NCBI RefSeq assembly: GCF_014155765.1 | Contig: NZ_SCKT01000001.1 | Span: 930,001-994,000, forward strand | DNA length: 64,000 bases | Reading direction: 5' to 3' | Source: Pantoea dispersa | Lineage (GTDB): Bacteria; Pseudomonadota; Gammaproteobacteria; Enterobacterales; Enterobacteriaceae | Shown here: positions 1 through 9,222 of the stretch, one piece after another | Numbering within the stretch: the first letter of the stretch is position 1 | Layout: every line of letters begins with the position of its first letter | The notes under the pieces: model-generated | The model's database searches: none | Seen by the model: the letters and a program-made list of their open reading frames with translations, nothing else | Told to the model about the DNA's origin: nothing | Made by a program: the position numbers and the translations under genes

Positions 1-22
1 CGGCAGCATTCCATCACGTCCT

Positions 23-46
23 GTAGGGTGGGCATTTATGCCGACC
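23..46 (+). repeat. GTAG-headed REP-like palindrome
   Basis: The site begins with GTAGGGTG and continues as an imperfect palindrome around the core GGCATTTATGCC. A close relative lies at 6905-6928, with GCGCATTTATGCGC as its core. A GTAG head followed by a short palindrome is typical of REP elements moved by TnpA-REP (RAYT) transposases. No such transposase gene is in this window. The site is upstream of the M20 gene and could lie in its leader or mark the end of the preceding gene. Confidence 0.6.
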
Positions 47-194
47 TTGCCCCCCCCTTATGCCAATCCGCTATAGCCTATAGCCAAATTATTCCTTTCC
101 ACGATAGACGCCCCCCACGCTTACCACTACAGTGGACACTTAACTTCCCGCGTCGGAGATTGCGCAGCTGACGCTGCTGATGGAGCCTTACCTT

Positions 195-1352
195 ATGAGC
201 CTGCCTGCTGTCCTGCTGGAAAACGCCCTCACCTGGCGTCGTCAGTTACATCAACACCCTGAACTGGGTTACCAGGAGCAGCAGACCAGCGAGCTGGTAG
301 CCCAGGTACTGACCGATGCCGGACTGCAGGTGTTTCGCGGCCTCGCCGGCACTGGCGTGATCGGCACGCTGGAAAACGGTCCCGGTCCGGTCATCGGGCT
401 GCGCGCCGATATGGATGCCCTGCCGATTACCGAAAAAGGCGAGCCGCAGTGGAAATCGAGCCGGCCTGGCGTGATGCACGCCTGTGGTCACGATGGCCAC
501 ACCGCGATATTGCTGGCCGCAGCCTGTCAGCTGGCCGCCACGCGTAATTTCAAAGGTACGGTACACTTCCTGTTTCAGCCGGCCGAAGAGAATCTCGGTG
601 GTGCGCGCAAAATGGTGGAAGAAGGTCTGTTTCAGCGCTTCCCGATGGATGCCGTGTACGCGATGCACAACTGGCCGGGATTGCCGGTGGGATCGCTGGC
701 GGTAAATCCGGGCGCGATGATGGCATCGCTGGATTCGTTTGAGATTACGCTGCACGGCAAAAGCTGCCATGCGGCGATGCCGGAAAGCGGTGCCGACCCG
801 ATGGTGGTCGCCGCCGAGCTGATTCTGGCGCTGCAAACCATCCCGTCGCGCCGCCTGTCACCGCTGGCGTCGGCGGTGGTCAGCGTCACCCAGATTCACG
901 GTGGCGAGGCCATTAACGTCATTCCGGAGCAGATCACGCTGCGCGGTACGGTGCGATGTCTGCAGACCGACGTGCGCAATCGCGTGCGCGGTCTGATTGA
1001 AGATTTTGTCACCACCCTGCCGCGCCCGTTTGGCGTCAGCGGCGAGATTCACTGGTATCCCGGCTATCCGGTTACCGCCAACCATGTCGCCCCGGCGGAG
1101 CAGGTGCGTGACGTGGCGTGCCAGCTGCTGGGTGAACAGCAGGTGCACTGGCAGGTTAATCCGTCGATGGCGTCTGAAGATTTCGCCTGCATGCTGGAAG
1201 CCTGTCCCGGCGCCTATTTCTGGCTCGGCGCTGACGGTGCCACGCCTTCAGCCCCGCTGCACAATGCGAACTATGATTTCAACGATGCGCTGCTGCCGAT
1301 TGGTATTACGTTCTGGCAGCAGCTGGTGGAGAGCGTACTGATTAAACGCTGA
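195..1352 (+). CDS. M20D-family amidohydrolase (hippurate / N-acyl amino acid hydrolase type)
   Basis: A 385-residue zinc-dependent amidohydrolase of the M20D type, which cleaves N-acyl or indole-acetyl amino acids and related amides in the cytoplasm. The metal-binding signature HACGHDGH is at about residues 95-102, and the QPAEE segment with the catalytic and metal-binding glutamates is at about 128-132. Length is normal for the family. The ATG at 195 is preferred over the one at 180 because GGAG lies about nine bases upstream of it, while the earlier ATG has no ribosome site. There is no signal peptide. The gene stands alone, ahead of the oppositely oriented ybiB. The substrate cannot be read from the sequence. 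Confidence 0.88.
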   Translation: MSLPAVLLENALTWRRQLHQHPELGYQEQQTSELVAQVLTDAGLQVFRGLAGTGVIGTLENGPGPVIGLRADMDALPITEKGEPQWKSSRPGVMHACGHDGHTAILLAAACQLAATRNFKGTVHFLFQPAEENLGGARKMVEEGLFQRFPMDAVYAMHNWPGLPVGSLAVNPGAMMASLDSFEITLHGKSCHAAMPESGADPMVVAAELILALQTIPSRRLSPLASAVVSVTQIHGGEAINVIPEQITLRGTVRCLQTDVRNRVRGLIEDFVTTLPRPFGVSGEIHWYPGYPVTANHVAPAEQVRDVACQLLGEQQVHWQVNPSMASEDFACMLEACPGAYFWLGADGATPSAPLHNANYDFNDALLPIGITFWQQLVESVLIKR

Positions 1353-1466
1353 TGGCGCTGCTCAGCAAGCTCCTTCAGCTGCGCAGGCGTGCACCCCCTG
1401 CGCAACCGCTGCGGTGACCGCCGTCACCGCCCAGGTTTTTCGTGCATAGCCGGCCGGGCAGCCCGG

Positions 1467-2438
1467 TTAAATTCCCGCCTGCTGTAACCGCGTTTCGGCA
1501 TCGGCCATTGTTGCGGCTTCGCCGGTCGCCACCAGACAGCACGCCAGCTGCAGGCGCAGCGCCTGCGGCACCGCGCGTTCACCGGCCAGCACCTGACGGA
1601 TCCACGCTGCGGTATCCTGGGCGCCTTTGCTCTCTGCTAACGCCAGCGCGACCTCTGGCTGCCGCTCAACCCACACTTCCGCTTCTGCGCCGGCACCGCG
1701 AATATAATTAATCGCCGGGCAGCGCTGCGGATTGGCATAGACCTCACCTTCAGTGCCGTTCAGCAGAATGGCCGGTGCATCGATATCCTGGAAGAATTTC
1801 CCCACGCGCGGCACATATTCCGGATGCGACACGCTCGCCAGCCGCAGCGCGGCGCGTTCGGCAAACGGCGTCGCCAGCTTGGCCAGCGTGTGCGCGCTGT
1901 TACGCACGCCCATGCGCCAGCGCAGCGCCAGCTGTTTAGCCATTGGCGCACATAAATCATTGATGGTAATGAATGCCAGCTCGCCAGCGTCGAGTTTCGC
2001 CTGCGCCTGTTGCGCGCTGGTCACTGGCGCAATATCCAGCGCCGCCAGCACCGCTTCGCTGGTCACGCGGGTTGGGTCGTCGCTGACGCCGTGCAGCAAC
2101 ACCGGAAAACCGAGCTTCACCAGCAGCAGCGCCAGCAGCGGCGTCAGGTTGCCCTGGCGACGCGCGCCGTTATAGCTGGGGATGACGATGGGCATCGGAC
2201 GCTGTGCCGGGGCCTGCAGCCGCATCATGCGCTGCTGCATCGCGTGGTAGAAGCCGCGCATCTCTGCTTCCCCTTCGCCTTTGATGCGCAGCGCAATCAG
2301 CACGCCACCCAGTTCGAGATCCGGCACCTCGTCCGCCAGCATCGCGCTGTAAAGCGCCACGGCAGTGTCAAAGTCGATATCGCGTGCGTGATTCTTGCCG
2401 CGGCCAATCTCTTTAATGATCTTATTCAGTTCCATCAT
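1467..2438 (-). CDS. ybiB: YbiB, TrpD2-type glycosyltransferase-fold protein
   Basis: A homologue of E. coli YbiB, a protein with the anthranilate phosphoribosyltransferase (TrpD) fold. The family is reported to bind nucleic acid rather than make tryptophan. The N-terminus reads KIIKEIGRGKNHARDIDFDTA, which is characteristic of YbiB. Two ATGs in a row (2438 and 2435) can start it, after GCGGGAAAG. The frame stays open upstream to 2489, but that part is not conserved. It follows dinG on the same strand 69 bases downstream, as in E. coli, so it is probably co-transcribed with dinG and under the same LexA control. Length about 323 residues. Confidence 0.9.
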   Translation of the reverse strand: MMELNKIIKEIGRGKNHARDIDFDTAVALYSAMLADEVPDLELGGVLIALRIKGEGEAEMRGFYHAMQQRMMRLQAPAQRPMPIVIPSYNGARRQGNLTPLLALLLVKLGFPVLLHGVSDDPTRVTSEAVLAALDIAPVTSAQQAQAKLDAGELAFITINDLCAPMAKQLALRWRMGVRNSAHTLAKLATPFAERAALRLASVSHPEYVPRVGKFFQDIDAPAILLNGTEGEVYANPQRCPAINYIRGAGAEAEVWVERQPEVALALAESKGAQDTAAWIRQVLAGERAVPQALRLQLACCLVATGEAATMADAETRLQQAGI

Positions 2439-2507
2439 ACTTTCCCGCTTCCAGGGCGCGCCGTCACCCGGCGGCCAACAATCGTGCATCCGGCTGTTGC
2501 CGCATAC

Positions 2508-4643
2508 TCAGGATTTCTTGCTGCGCTTCGCCGGTTTGTCCGCTTCCGGCACCGGCGGTTGTTCAATCGGAAACACCGGCAGCGCGGCCAGCAGGCGGCT
2601 GCCGTAGGTTTTGCTCAGCAGCCGGCGATCGTAAATGATGATTTCACCAAAACACTGATGGCTGCGGATCAGACGCCCGACCTGCTGGATCAGCGTAAAC
2701 GACGCGCTGGGTAAACTTTGTACTTCAAACGGGTAGCGTTTGAGACTCTTCAGCCACTCCCCTTCGGTCAAAATTACCGGACTGTCTACCGGCGGAAAAG
2801 CGATTTTATGGATGTGCACCTGCGACAGCAGATCGCCTTTCAAATCGAGCCCTTCGGCAAAGGATTGCAGGCCAACCAGAATGCTGCTTTGTCCGGCGGT
2901 CACCCGTTGCCGGTGAAGCTCCACCAGTCGTGAACGCGGCTGATCGCCCTGCACCAGCATCGACAGACGCAACTCCGGCACCAGGCTGACAAACTGCTGC
3001 ATCGCACGCCCGCTGGCAAACAGCACCAGCACGCCTTTGTGCTGCTGCGCCTGCATTTGCTGGCGGAAGAAGCGCGCCATCTCAGCGATGTGCTCCTCTT
3101 CATTGGCCAGCAGCGGCTCATAGCGCATTTGCGGGATGATCAGCTTGCCCTGATCGACATGGTTAAACGGTGAGTCGAGTGCCACAAAGCGGTCGCCGGC
3201 CTTTTGGTTCAGGCCGGACATCTCCTGCAGGCGGTTAAAGCTGTTTAGCGAACGCAGCGTAGCCGAGGTCACCACCACATGCGGGATTTTGCGCCACAGC
3301 AGCTTTTCCAGCTGGTCGCTGACGCGAATCCCGGCGCAGTGAAACAGCAGATGCGCCTGGCCGTCACGAATTTCACGCGTCACCCATTTCGACACCGGCG
3401 CGTTGGACGCTTTTTCCATCGCCGCCAGCCGCCACAGTTTGCTGATGGATTCAAACCAGCCGAAGTGGCGATTGAGCTGCAGGATGGCTTTGTGCAGCCG
3501 CATGATATCGGCCTTGCCGGTCTGTTCGCCCAGCTCGTTGAGCAGCCCTTCGCTCAGGCCGCGCAGCGCATCACTCAGCTTAAACAGCCGCGCGCACAGG
3601 GTCAGCAGTTCTGGCGGCAGCTCACCGAGCACAAAGCGAAACTCGCCTGGCTGATTGTCGCGCGGCAGCAGAGGATTGAGCGCGTTGCACAGCGTCTGCA
3701 GCTGCTCGCGCATCTCATCACAGTGTCCTTTCAGACGCTCAGGATTGCTCAGCGGCGGCGGGGATTTCGGCCGGAACTGCGCCATGATGGTCTCCACCAG
3801 CCGCACAAACAGATCGAGCTGCAGGCTGCTCCAGCCCGGCGTGATCTCCGCGCTCATCTCCAGCGCATCCCGCGCCACTTCCGGCAGGTGATGCCCTTCA
3901 TCCAGCACCAGCATCAGGTGTTTGGCCGGCGGCAGCACCGACTCATTCTCCATTGCCGCCATCACCAGCGCATGGTTCGCCACTACCACATCGGCCTGCT
4001 CGATTTCGCGTCGCGCCACAAAGAACGGGCATTCGCGATACCAGCGACAGTGGTGTGCCAGGCAGTTCGCTTTATCAGTGGAAAGGCGCTGCCACAGGCT
4101 GTCGTCAATCGCCACGTCGCTGTGATCGCGCAGGCCATCCCACTTATAGCTGCTGAGGTCTTTCTCCAGCCGCGCGCAGAATTTCTGCTCCTCTTTCGAA
4201 CCGGTCACCGCCTGTTCGTCGAGATACAGCAGCAGATCGCCCTGCTGATCGTCCGTGGCTGCCAGTGCGGTCAGGTTGCGCGGACAGACATAGCGTCCGC
4301 GACCAAAAGCCGCGGTGAAGGTGAGGTCAGGAATGATTTTCTTTAATAGCGGCAGATCTTTGCTGAAGATCTGATCCTGCAGCGCCACGTTGGCGGTGCT
4401 GATGACTAAACGTTTCTCTTCGGCGCGGCTGACCGCAATGCCGGGAATCAGGTAGGACAGGGTTTTGCCGACGCCGGTGGGCGCCTCAATGGCCAGATGG
4501 CGCCCCTCGTCACCGGCCAGACTCTTCGCCACTTCGGCGATCATCTGGCGCTGCGGCGCGCGTGGGATAAAGTCAGGAACCTGCTGCTGCAGCGCCTTAT
4601 ACCATTGCGCAATCTGGCTTTTTATCGCTGCTGTCAGGGCCAT
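2508..4643 (-). CDS. dinG: ATP-dependent DNA helicase DinG
   Basis: A 711-residue superfamily 2 5'-to-3' DNA helicase with an iron-sulfur cluster, which unwinds R-loops and D-loops and helps replication forks pass transcription complexes. The Walker A motif APTGVGKT is at residues 54-61, and the DEAH-type box DEGHH is near residue 250. Cysteines that can hold the 4Fe-4S cluster lie between them, around NCLAHHC and RECPFF. Length is close to the 716 residues of the E. coli enzyme. A strong LexA box lies 26 bases before the start (4669-4684), which agrees with dinG being a DNA-damage-inducible gene. ybiB follows on the same strand. Confidence 0.97.
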   Translation of the reverse strand: MALTAAIKSQIAQWYKALQQQVPDFIPRAPQRQMIAEVAKSLAGDEGRHLAIEAPTGVGKTLSYLIPGIAVSRAEEKRLVISTANVALQDQIFSKDLPLLKKIIPDLTFTAAFGRGRYVCPRNLTALAATDDQQGDLLLYLDEQAVTGSKEEQKFCARLEKDLSSYKWDGLRDHSDVAIDDSLWQRLSTDKANCLAHHCRWYRECPFFVARREIEQADVVVANHALVMAAMENESVLPPAKHLMLVLDEGHHLPEVARDALEMSAEITPGWSSLQLDLFVRLVETIMAQFRPKSPPPLSNPERLKGHCDEMREQLQTLCNALNPLLPRDNQPGEFRFVLGELPPELLTLCARLFKLSDALRGLSEGLLNELGEQTGKADIMRLHKAILQLNRHFGWFESISKLWRLAAMEKASNAPVSKWVTREIRDGQAHLLFHCAGIRVSDQLEKLLWRKIPHVVVTSATLRSLNSFNRLQEMSGLNQKAGDRFVALDSPFNHVDQGKLIIPQMRYEPLLANEEEHIAEMARFFRQQMQAQQHKGVLVLFASGRAMQQFVSLVPELRLSMLVQGDQPRSRLVELHRQRVTAGQSSILVGLQSFAEGLDLKGDLLSQVHIHKIAFPPVDSPVILTEGEWLKSLKRYPFEVQSLPSASFTLIQQVGRLIRSHQCFGEIIIYDRRLLSKTYGSRLLAALPVFPIEQPPVPEADKPAKRSKKS

Positions 4644-4668
4644 AGTGAATACTGTTGGTTAAACCGGC

Positions 4669-4684
4669 CTGTATTTTTACACAG
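4669..4684 (-). promoter_or_regulatory. LexA (SOS) box of dinG
   Basis: CTGT, eight bases, ACAG: a perfect match to the LexA core CTGT-N8-ACAG, with an AT-rich spacer (ATTTTTAC) and TA following the ACAG half on the + strand. It lies 26 bases upstream of the dinG ATG, where LexA would block the promoter or the early transcript. E. coli dinG is a known LexA target. Confidence 0.88.
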
Positions 4685-4697
4685 TATTGCCACAGCG

Positions 4698-5594
4698 TCA
4701 GCTTTCGCGCTCAGTTTTTCGCGCTGGATTCAGAATTTCGCGCATCGCGCGGATCAGCGGCTCGCGCGCGCGGCCGCGCCGGAAGGCGAACGAAAACGGC
4801 GCGCGAAAGTGAAAATGGTGGGGCAGCAGGCGCAGCAACTGGCCCTGCTGCTCGCGGCTGCGCGCGTAATGCTCGGGCAAAAAGCCAATATAGCGCCCGG
4901 AGAGAATCAGCGTCAGCTGCGCTTCAATGCTCTCCACCGAGGCGGTGCTATGGCGGAAACCGCGCTTGTTCAGCTCCTGCTGGTTCCAGTAGCGCCGCGT
5001 TACCATGCCGGTCTGCTGCACGCGACGCACATCCGCATCGCCCTGTGCCAGCGCATGCTGCGGACTGCAGTACAGCCACTGCTGCTCCTCGTACAGCGGC
5101 AGCGTCACCAGATTGCTGGCGCGCAGCGGAAAGTGTCCGATGGCCAGGTCGAGCCGATCTTCCAGCACCTGCTGCTGCAGTTCGTTGGGCTCGCACACGC
5201 TGAGGGTGAGAAACACCGCCGGAAAGCGCTGATTAAAACGGGCGATAACCGCCGGCAGATCCAGCGTGCTGTCGGTGACGGTGGCGTCGACCACGCCGAG
5301 CGCAAACGTGCCACCCTGCGCGCTTTTCAGCGTCTCCACCTGCGACTGCCAGCCGCTCAGGGTCGCCAGCATTTCCCGGGTATAGGCGTAGAACTGTTCG
5401 CCTTTGCTGGTCAGCGCAAAGCCTGCGCGCCCGCGCTGGCACAGGATAAAGCCCAGCTGGCCTTCCAGTTCGCTCATGTAGGCGCTGATGGCCGGCGTGG
5501 TCATGTTCAGCGCCTGCTGCGCACGCGAATAGCCCTGGTTTTCCACCACGCTGGCGAACACCTGCAGCAGTTTCAGATTGGGTAAGGTTGGCAC
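4698..5594 (-). CDS. LysR-family transcriptional regulator
   Basis: A 298-residue LysR-type regulator with an N-terminal winged helix-turn-helix (LKLLQVFASVVENQGYSRAQ, then a recognition helix around TTPAISAYMSELE) and a C-terminal effector-binding domain. The GTG at 5594 is chosen because AAGGAAG lies five to six bases before it. A TTG at 5621 has no such site. It is divergent from the iron-type alcohol dehydrogenase gene at 5723 and probably controls it. It resembles the LysR protein at 14162 closely in places (LCQRGRAGF against LCSRGREGF, GRYIGFLPEHYA against GHFIGYLPEHYA), so the two are paralogues flanking the same catabolic block. Confidence 0.9.
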   Translation of the reverse strand: MPTLPNLKLLQVFASVVENQGYSRAQQALNMTTPAISAYMSELEGQLGFILCQRGRAGFALTSKGEQFYAYTREMLATLSGWQSQVETLKSAQGGTFALGVVDATVTDSTLDLPAVIARFNQRFPAVFLTLSVCEPNELQQQVLEDRLDLAIGHFPLRASNLVTLPLYEEQQWLYCSPQHALAQGDADVRRVQQTGMVTRRYWNQQELNKRGFRHSTASVESIEAQLTLILSGRYIGFLPEHYARSREQQGQLLRLLPHHFHFRAPFSFAFRRGRAREPLIRAMREILNPARKTERES

Positions 5595-5722
5595 CGCACT
5601 TCCTTCAGGGATTGCTGACAATAGTTAATGAATCGCTGAAGTGATTATCGGCTGACAGGGATTTTTTCTGCAAGCCGCTTTGGCGATGATGCAGCCATTC
5701 CCTGAAAAAGAGAGCTTTCGCT

Positions 5723-6808
5723 ATGTCGCAACAAAATTTGCTGTTCCCGGCGCGCGTGCTGCGTGGTGCGGGTGTGATTAACCAGCTGGGGGCCATCTGC
5801 GCCGGGCTGGGCCAGCGGGCACTGCTGATTGGCGGCCAGCGCGCAATGCAGGCGGTGGCGACGCAGGTAAAGACGCAGCTCGACGCCGCTGGCGTCACGC
5901 TGCTGGCACCGGTGTGGTTTGGTGGCGAAACCTCGCTTAACCATATCGAACGGCTGGCGGCGTTAGCGGTTGAACAACAGGCAGAAGTGCTGATCGGTGC
6001 GGGCGGCGGCAAGGCGCTGGACACGGTTAAAGCGGTGGGCGCACAGCTCGGGCTGCCGGTGATAACCGTCCCGACAATTGCCGCCACCTGCGCTGCGGTG
6101 ACCCCGCTGACCATTCGCTACGACGATAACGGCAACTTCTTTGATATTTTCCCGCTGCCACAGGCGCCGGCGGCGGTGATCATCGACAGTGAACTGCTGG
6201 CAGCCGCCCCTGCCCGCTGGCTGGCCGCGGGCCTCGGCGATACGCTGGCTAAATGGTATGAGTTCCGGGCGGTAAGCACGCGCCATCCGGCGCGCACCGG
6301 CAATGCGCTGTCATCGCTGGCGCACAGCCAGATCTGCTATGAGGTGATCGCGGAGCACGGTCCGGCGGCTTACGCAGCGGTGCTGCGCGGTGAGAGCGGC
6401 ACTTCACTCGATCAGGTGCTGGACGCGATTTTTACCTGGGCCGGTCTGACCTCGCTGATGAGCAATGGCGCCCACGCCGCCGCTGCGCACGCCATTTACG
6501 AAGGCTTCACCTTCTGCGACAAAACGCGCGAGTTTGGTCACGGCCTGCTGGTGGGTTACGGCAATTTGTGCCTGCTGGCGCTGGAGGATCGCAGCGACGA
6601 AGAGCTGGTGGATGAGATGCGCCTGGCGCGCGACTGCGGCGTACCGTTGACGCTGGCCGAGATTGCCGCGCTGGATGAAAGCGAGCTGGCGTTGATTATA
6701 CGCGAATCTGTCTACGCGCCGGATATGGCGAACATGGCCGAACCGGTCAACGAAGCGCGGTTGCGGGCAGCGATGGCGCGGATTGAAGGGCTGGCGGAAC
6801 GGGTTTGA
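5723..6808 (+). CDS. Iron-containing alcohol dehydrogenase family oxidoreductase (HcxA/YbdH-like)
   Basis: A 361-residue NAD(P)-dependent, metal-dependent dehydrogenase of the glycerol dehydrogenase / hydroxycarboxylate dehydrogenase branch. Visible landmarks are the nucleotide-binding GAGGGKALD, the VPTIAATCAA stretch, GLGDTLAKWYE with metal-ligand Asp, and the C-terminal metal-ligand histidines in AAHAIYEG and EFGHGLLVGYG. Size and motifs match E. coli HcxA, which reduces 2-oxo acids such as 2-oxoglutarate and oxaloacetate. Ortholog status is not certain. It is divergent from the LysR gene at 5594, with a shared intergenic promoter region of about 128 bases. A link to the 7-14 kb operon is possible but only inferred. 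Confidence 0.85.
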   Translation: MSQQNLLFPARVLRGAGVINQLGAICAGLGQRALLIGGQRAMQAVATQVKTQLDAAGVTLLAPVWFGGETSLNHIERLAALAVEQQAEVLIGAGGGKALDTVKAVGAQLGLPVITVPTIAATCAAVTPLTIRYDDNGNFFDIFPLPQAPAAVIIDSELLAAAPARWLAAGLGDTLAKWYEFRAVSTRHPARTGNALSSLAHSQICYEVIAEHGPAAYAAVLRGESGTSLDQVLDAIFTWAGLTSLMSNGAHAAAAHAIYEGFTFCDKTREFGHGLLVGYGNLCLLALEDRSDEELVDEMRLARDCGVPLTLAEIAALDESELALIIRESVYAPDMANMAEPVNEARLRAAMARIEGLAERV

Positions 6809-6830
6809 TTGCGGTCGCAATGGATGTGGT

Positions 6831-6878
6831 AAATCCCAGGTCACCGTAAACGGCAAATCCCAGGTCACCGTAAACGGC
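6831..6878 (+). repeat. 24-bp perfect tandem duplication
   Basis: Two identical, directly adjacent copies of a 24-base unit beginning AAATCCCAGGTCACC and ending GTAAACGGC (6831-6854 and 6855-6878). It lies between the end of the dehydrogenase gene and a REP-like element. It looks like replication slippage or part of a larger repetitive element. Confidence 0.9.
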
Positions 6879-6928
6879 GACCCTACGGGCCAGCGCGCGC
6901 TTTTGTAGGGTGCGCATTTATGCGCACC
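6879..6928 (+). repeat. Paired GTAG-headed REP element
   Basis: The copy at 6905-6928 begins GTAGGGT and has the perfect palindrome TGCGCATTTATGCGCA. Just before it, CGACCCTAC (6878-6886) is the inverted complement of the head, so the two form a BIME-like pair. The family matches the copy at 23-46 and is related in architecture to the elements at 36732-36805 and 56437-56501. It separates convergent genes and can act as a transcript 3' structure. Confidence 0.65.
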
Positions 6929-6989
6929 GTCATCATCAGGTCGCGCTGGCCTGACCGAGCGGCATTACGCCATGGCTGGCGCCCCACTT

Positions 6990-8351
6990 TTACCTGGTCG
7001 CCAGCATCGCCGCGACTTGCCGCACATCCGCCACGTTATCCAGCGTCAGACACAGCGTTTCCAGCTGCTGCACCTGTGCCGCCGGCAAGACGCGCGCGGC
7101 GAGGCTGCGGTATTTGGCGCGCAGCGCCGCGTCGCTCAGCGGATTCGCCGGCGATCCGGACGGCACCGCGACGTGCTGCTGCCACTGCTGGCCCTGCACC
7201 GTTTCCAGCCGGACCCACGGCTCATCATCGCGCCCCTGCTGGTGGTCAATCTCCAGCTCAATACGCGCCATCAGCGCGGCAGCTTCCGCACTCAGGCGAC
7301 GGCTGTCGTCATAACTCGCCAGCTCCGCGGAGCCATACAGCGCACGCGCCGTCAGCGCATACGGCAGGCTCATTTGCGCGGCGGCGAGGCTGGTGAGCTC
7401 ACGCGTGCCGCACATCTCCAGCAGGAACGGATTGAGCCCAACCACAATGCGTGCAATATCCCCGGTCGCCACCGCATGCTGCTCAAGCAGCAGACCCAGC
7501 GCATCGATCGCCGCATGCGTACCGCGACAGGCGGCGTACGGCTTGATGGAACAGCGCGCCAGTTTCCACACCTCGCCCAGTTGGGCCGTGAGCGCGGCGG
7601 GCTGTTGCGTTTCACCGGCCAGGGTTTGCAGAAAGCCGCCCCAGCGTGCCTCAAATACCGCAGCCGGTCCGCTGATGCCGCGCTGTGCCAGCAGCGCCGC
7701 CTGTACGCCCCCTTCCGCCGCGCGCGCCGCGTGCAGCTTTTTGGTGTGTGAGCCATCATGAATAAAGCCCCACAGGCCACCACTGAAGCTGGCAGCGATG
7801 CCCAGCGCCGAGGCACACTGCGCGGCCGGTAGCCGCAGTAAACAACTGACGGCGGCAGCCGCGCCAAAAACGCCACAGCTGGCAGTTGAGTGCCAGCCCG
7901 CACCGTTGTGCGCCGCATACCCCCCGCAGGCTTCCAGTACGCGGCGGCCGATGTCATAACCCACGACCATCGCGGTGAGAAATGCCCGGCCGTCGACCGG
8001 CTGCGTCGCCAGCGGCAGTGCCGCCAGCAGCGCCGGTAACACCACGGCACCGGAGTGATCGCAGCCACCGGTGTCGTCCAGTTCATACATGTGCGCCGCC
8101 ACGCCGTTGAGCCACGCCGCCTGGCGCGGGGAAGCTTGCTGCGCACAGCCCCACAGCTGCGCCACGGCGCTGCCGCCCTCTTCGGCCACCAGCGCCCGGC
8201 ATTCGCGCCAGATCGGGCTGTCACAGCCCGCCAGCGCCGCGCCGAGCGTATCCAGCAGATGGCGCTTCGCCTGCGCTACCAGCGGTTCCGGCAGCTGGGC
8301 AAAGCGGGTGGCCGCGATGAAGTCCGCCAGCCGATCAAGCGTGGTGTCCAT
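6990..8351 (-). CDS. MmgE/PrpD-family protein
   Basis: A 453-residue protein of the MmgE/PrpD fold, whose known members include 2-methylcitrate dehydratase, cis-aconitate decarboxylase and iminodisuccinate epimerase. The start at 8351 follows GGAGG by five bases. It overlaps the upstream deacetylase-like gene by 17 bases, which indicates translational coupling. The typical N-terminal helical half (LLDTLGAALAG, then the TGGCDHSGAVVLPALLAAL stretch) and the smaller C-terminal domain are present. It is the last gene of the seven-gene operon that begins with the ArgH-like lyase gene. Since an iminodisuccinate epimerase belongs to this family and the operon also codes for a C-N lyase, an epimerase role is a reasonable inference, not a demonstrated one. 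Confidence 0.85.
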   Translation of the reverse strand: MDTTLDRLADFIAATRFAQLPEPLVAQAKRHLLDTLGAALAGCDSPIWRECRALVAEEGGSAVAQLWGCAQQASPRQAAWLNGVAAHMYELDDTGGCDHSGAVVLPALLAALPLATQPVDGRAFLTAMVVGYDIGRRVLEACGGYAAHNGAGWHSTASCGVFGAAAAVSCLLRLPAAQCASALGIAASFSGGLWGFIHDGSHTKKLHAARAAEGGVQAALLAQRGISGPAAVFEARWGGFLQTLAGETQQPAALTAQLGEVWKLARCSIKPYAACRGTHAAIDALGLLLEQHAVATGDIARIVVGLNPFLLEMCGTRELTSLAAAQMSLPYALTARALYGSAELASYDDSRRLSAEAAALMARIELEIDHQQGRDDEPWVRLETVQGQQWQQHVAVPSGSPANPLSDAALRAKYRSLAARVLPAAQVQQLETLCLTLDNVADVRQVAAMLATR

Positions 8352-9222
8352 GTTCGCCTCCGCTGAGCCGGGCAAACACCTCTGCCGGATGATCGGCATC
8401 GTTATCCGGCTGCGTCTGCCAGTGCGCGGCCACCTGGCCGGCAGTAGCGATCCACACCTCATGCTGCTGCAGCGTCTCCAGCAGCTGACGCAGCAGGCCA
8501 ATGCGTCCGGCGGTGCCGATAATTTCCGGGTGCAGCCGCAACAGGTAGCACAGGCCGAAACGGTGAAAACCGTGGAAATCCTGCGTCAGGTTAGCCAGCG
8601 TTTCGCCATAGGGCGCGATGCGCGACTGTCCGGGTGGAATCGCCGGGCTGAGGTTGAAGGCAAAATAGGGCGCATCCTCCAGCGTGTAGTGCATGGGCAG
8701 CTCCACCAGCCGGGTGCCGGGGTGAAAATAGGGTAAATCATCACCGCGCCAGCTGGAGGACCAGCGGATGCCGTGCGTTGCCAGCGCCGCAGCAAGGCCC
8801 GGTTTCCACTGGCCGGCCGGCGTGCGAAACCCTGCAATCGGCTGGCCGGTCAGCTGCGCCAGCCGCTCGCAGCCGCGCGTTACACTGGTAATCTGCTGCG
8901 CCAGCGTCAGCGCAGAGAAGTCTTCGTGTCGCTCACCGCTGCAGGCGATCTCATGCCCGGCGGCGACGATACGCTGCAGCACCTGCGGCTGCTCTTCGGC
9001 GACGATGGCCGGCAAGCACCAGCTGGCCAGCAGCTGTTTCTCCGCCAGCAGATCCAGCAGGCGATCAACGCCGCGCAGCGTGCCATAGCGCCACACCGAC
9101 AGGGTTTTATCGCGCCCGGCAACCGCAGGCGCCTGCGTCAGGATGCCGTGAATATCGTGATAGTCGATGGTAATGATGGCCGCCGATTGTTTGCCCGACG
9201 GCCAGCGTGAATGTTCAGTCAT
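8335..9222 (-). CDS. CE4 polysaccharide-deacetylase-fold protein with altered metal site
   Basis: A 295-residue NodB/CE4-fold protein, related to the neighbouring CE4 protein and to HpPgdA/PuuE-type amidases. The fold markers GHEI near residue 90, FRTPAGQW and SSSWRGDDLPY are kept. The metal site is not: the usual DxD is D20-Y-H22, and the HxxxH motif reads S95-G-E-R-H99, so two of three expected metal ligands are replaced. It may be inactive, metal-independent, or a partner subunit of its paralogue. The start at 9222 has AGGAG six bases upstream and overlaps the preceding stop by eight bases. It overlaps the next gene by 17 bases. Confidence 0.8.
   Translation of the reverse strand: MTEHSRWPSGKQSAAIITIDYHDIHGILTQAPAVAGRDKTLSVWRYGTLRGVDRLLDLLAEKQLLASWCLPAIVAEEQPQVLQRIVAAGHEIACSGERHEDFSALTLAQQITSVTRGCERLAQLTGQPIAGFRTPAGQWKPGLAAALATHGIRWSSSWRGDDLPYFHPGTRLVELPMHYTLEDAPYFAFNLSPAIPPGQSRIAPYGETLANLTQDFHGFHRFGLCYLLRLHPEIIGTAGRIGLLRQLLETLQQHEVWIATAGQVAAHWQTQPDNDADHPAEVFARLSGGEHGHHA

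Noticed and set aside
3279-4346. A 355-codon open frame on the + strand inside dinG
   Set aside because: dinG is strongly conserved on the other strand; this frame is antisense noise.
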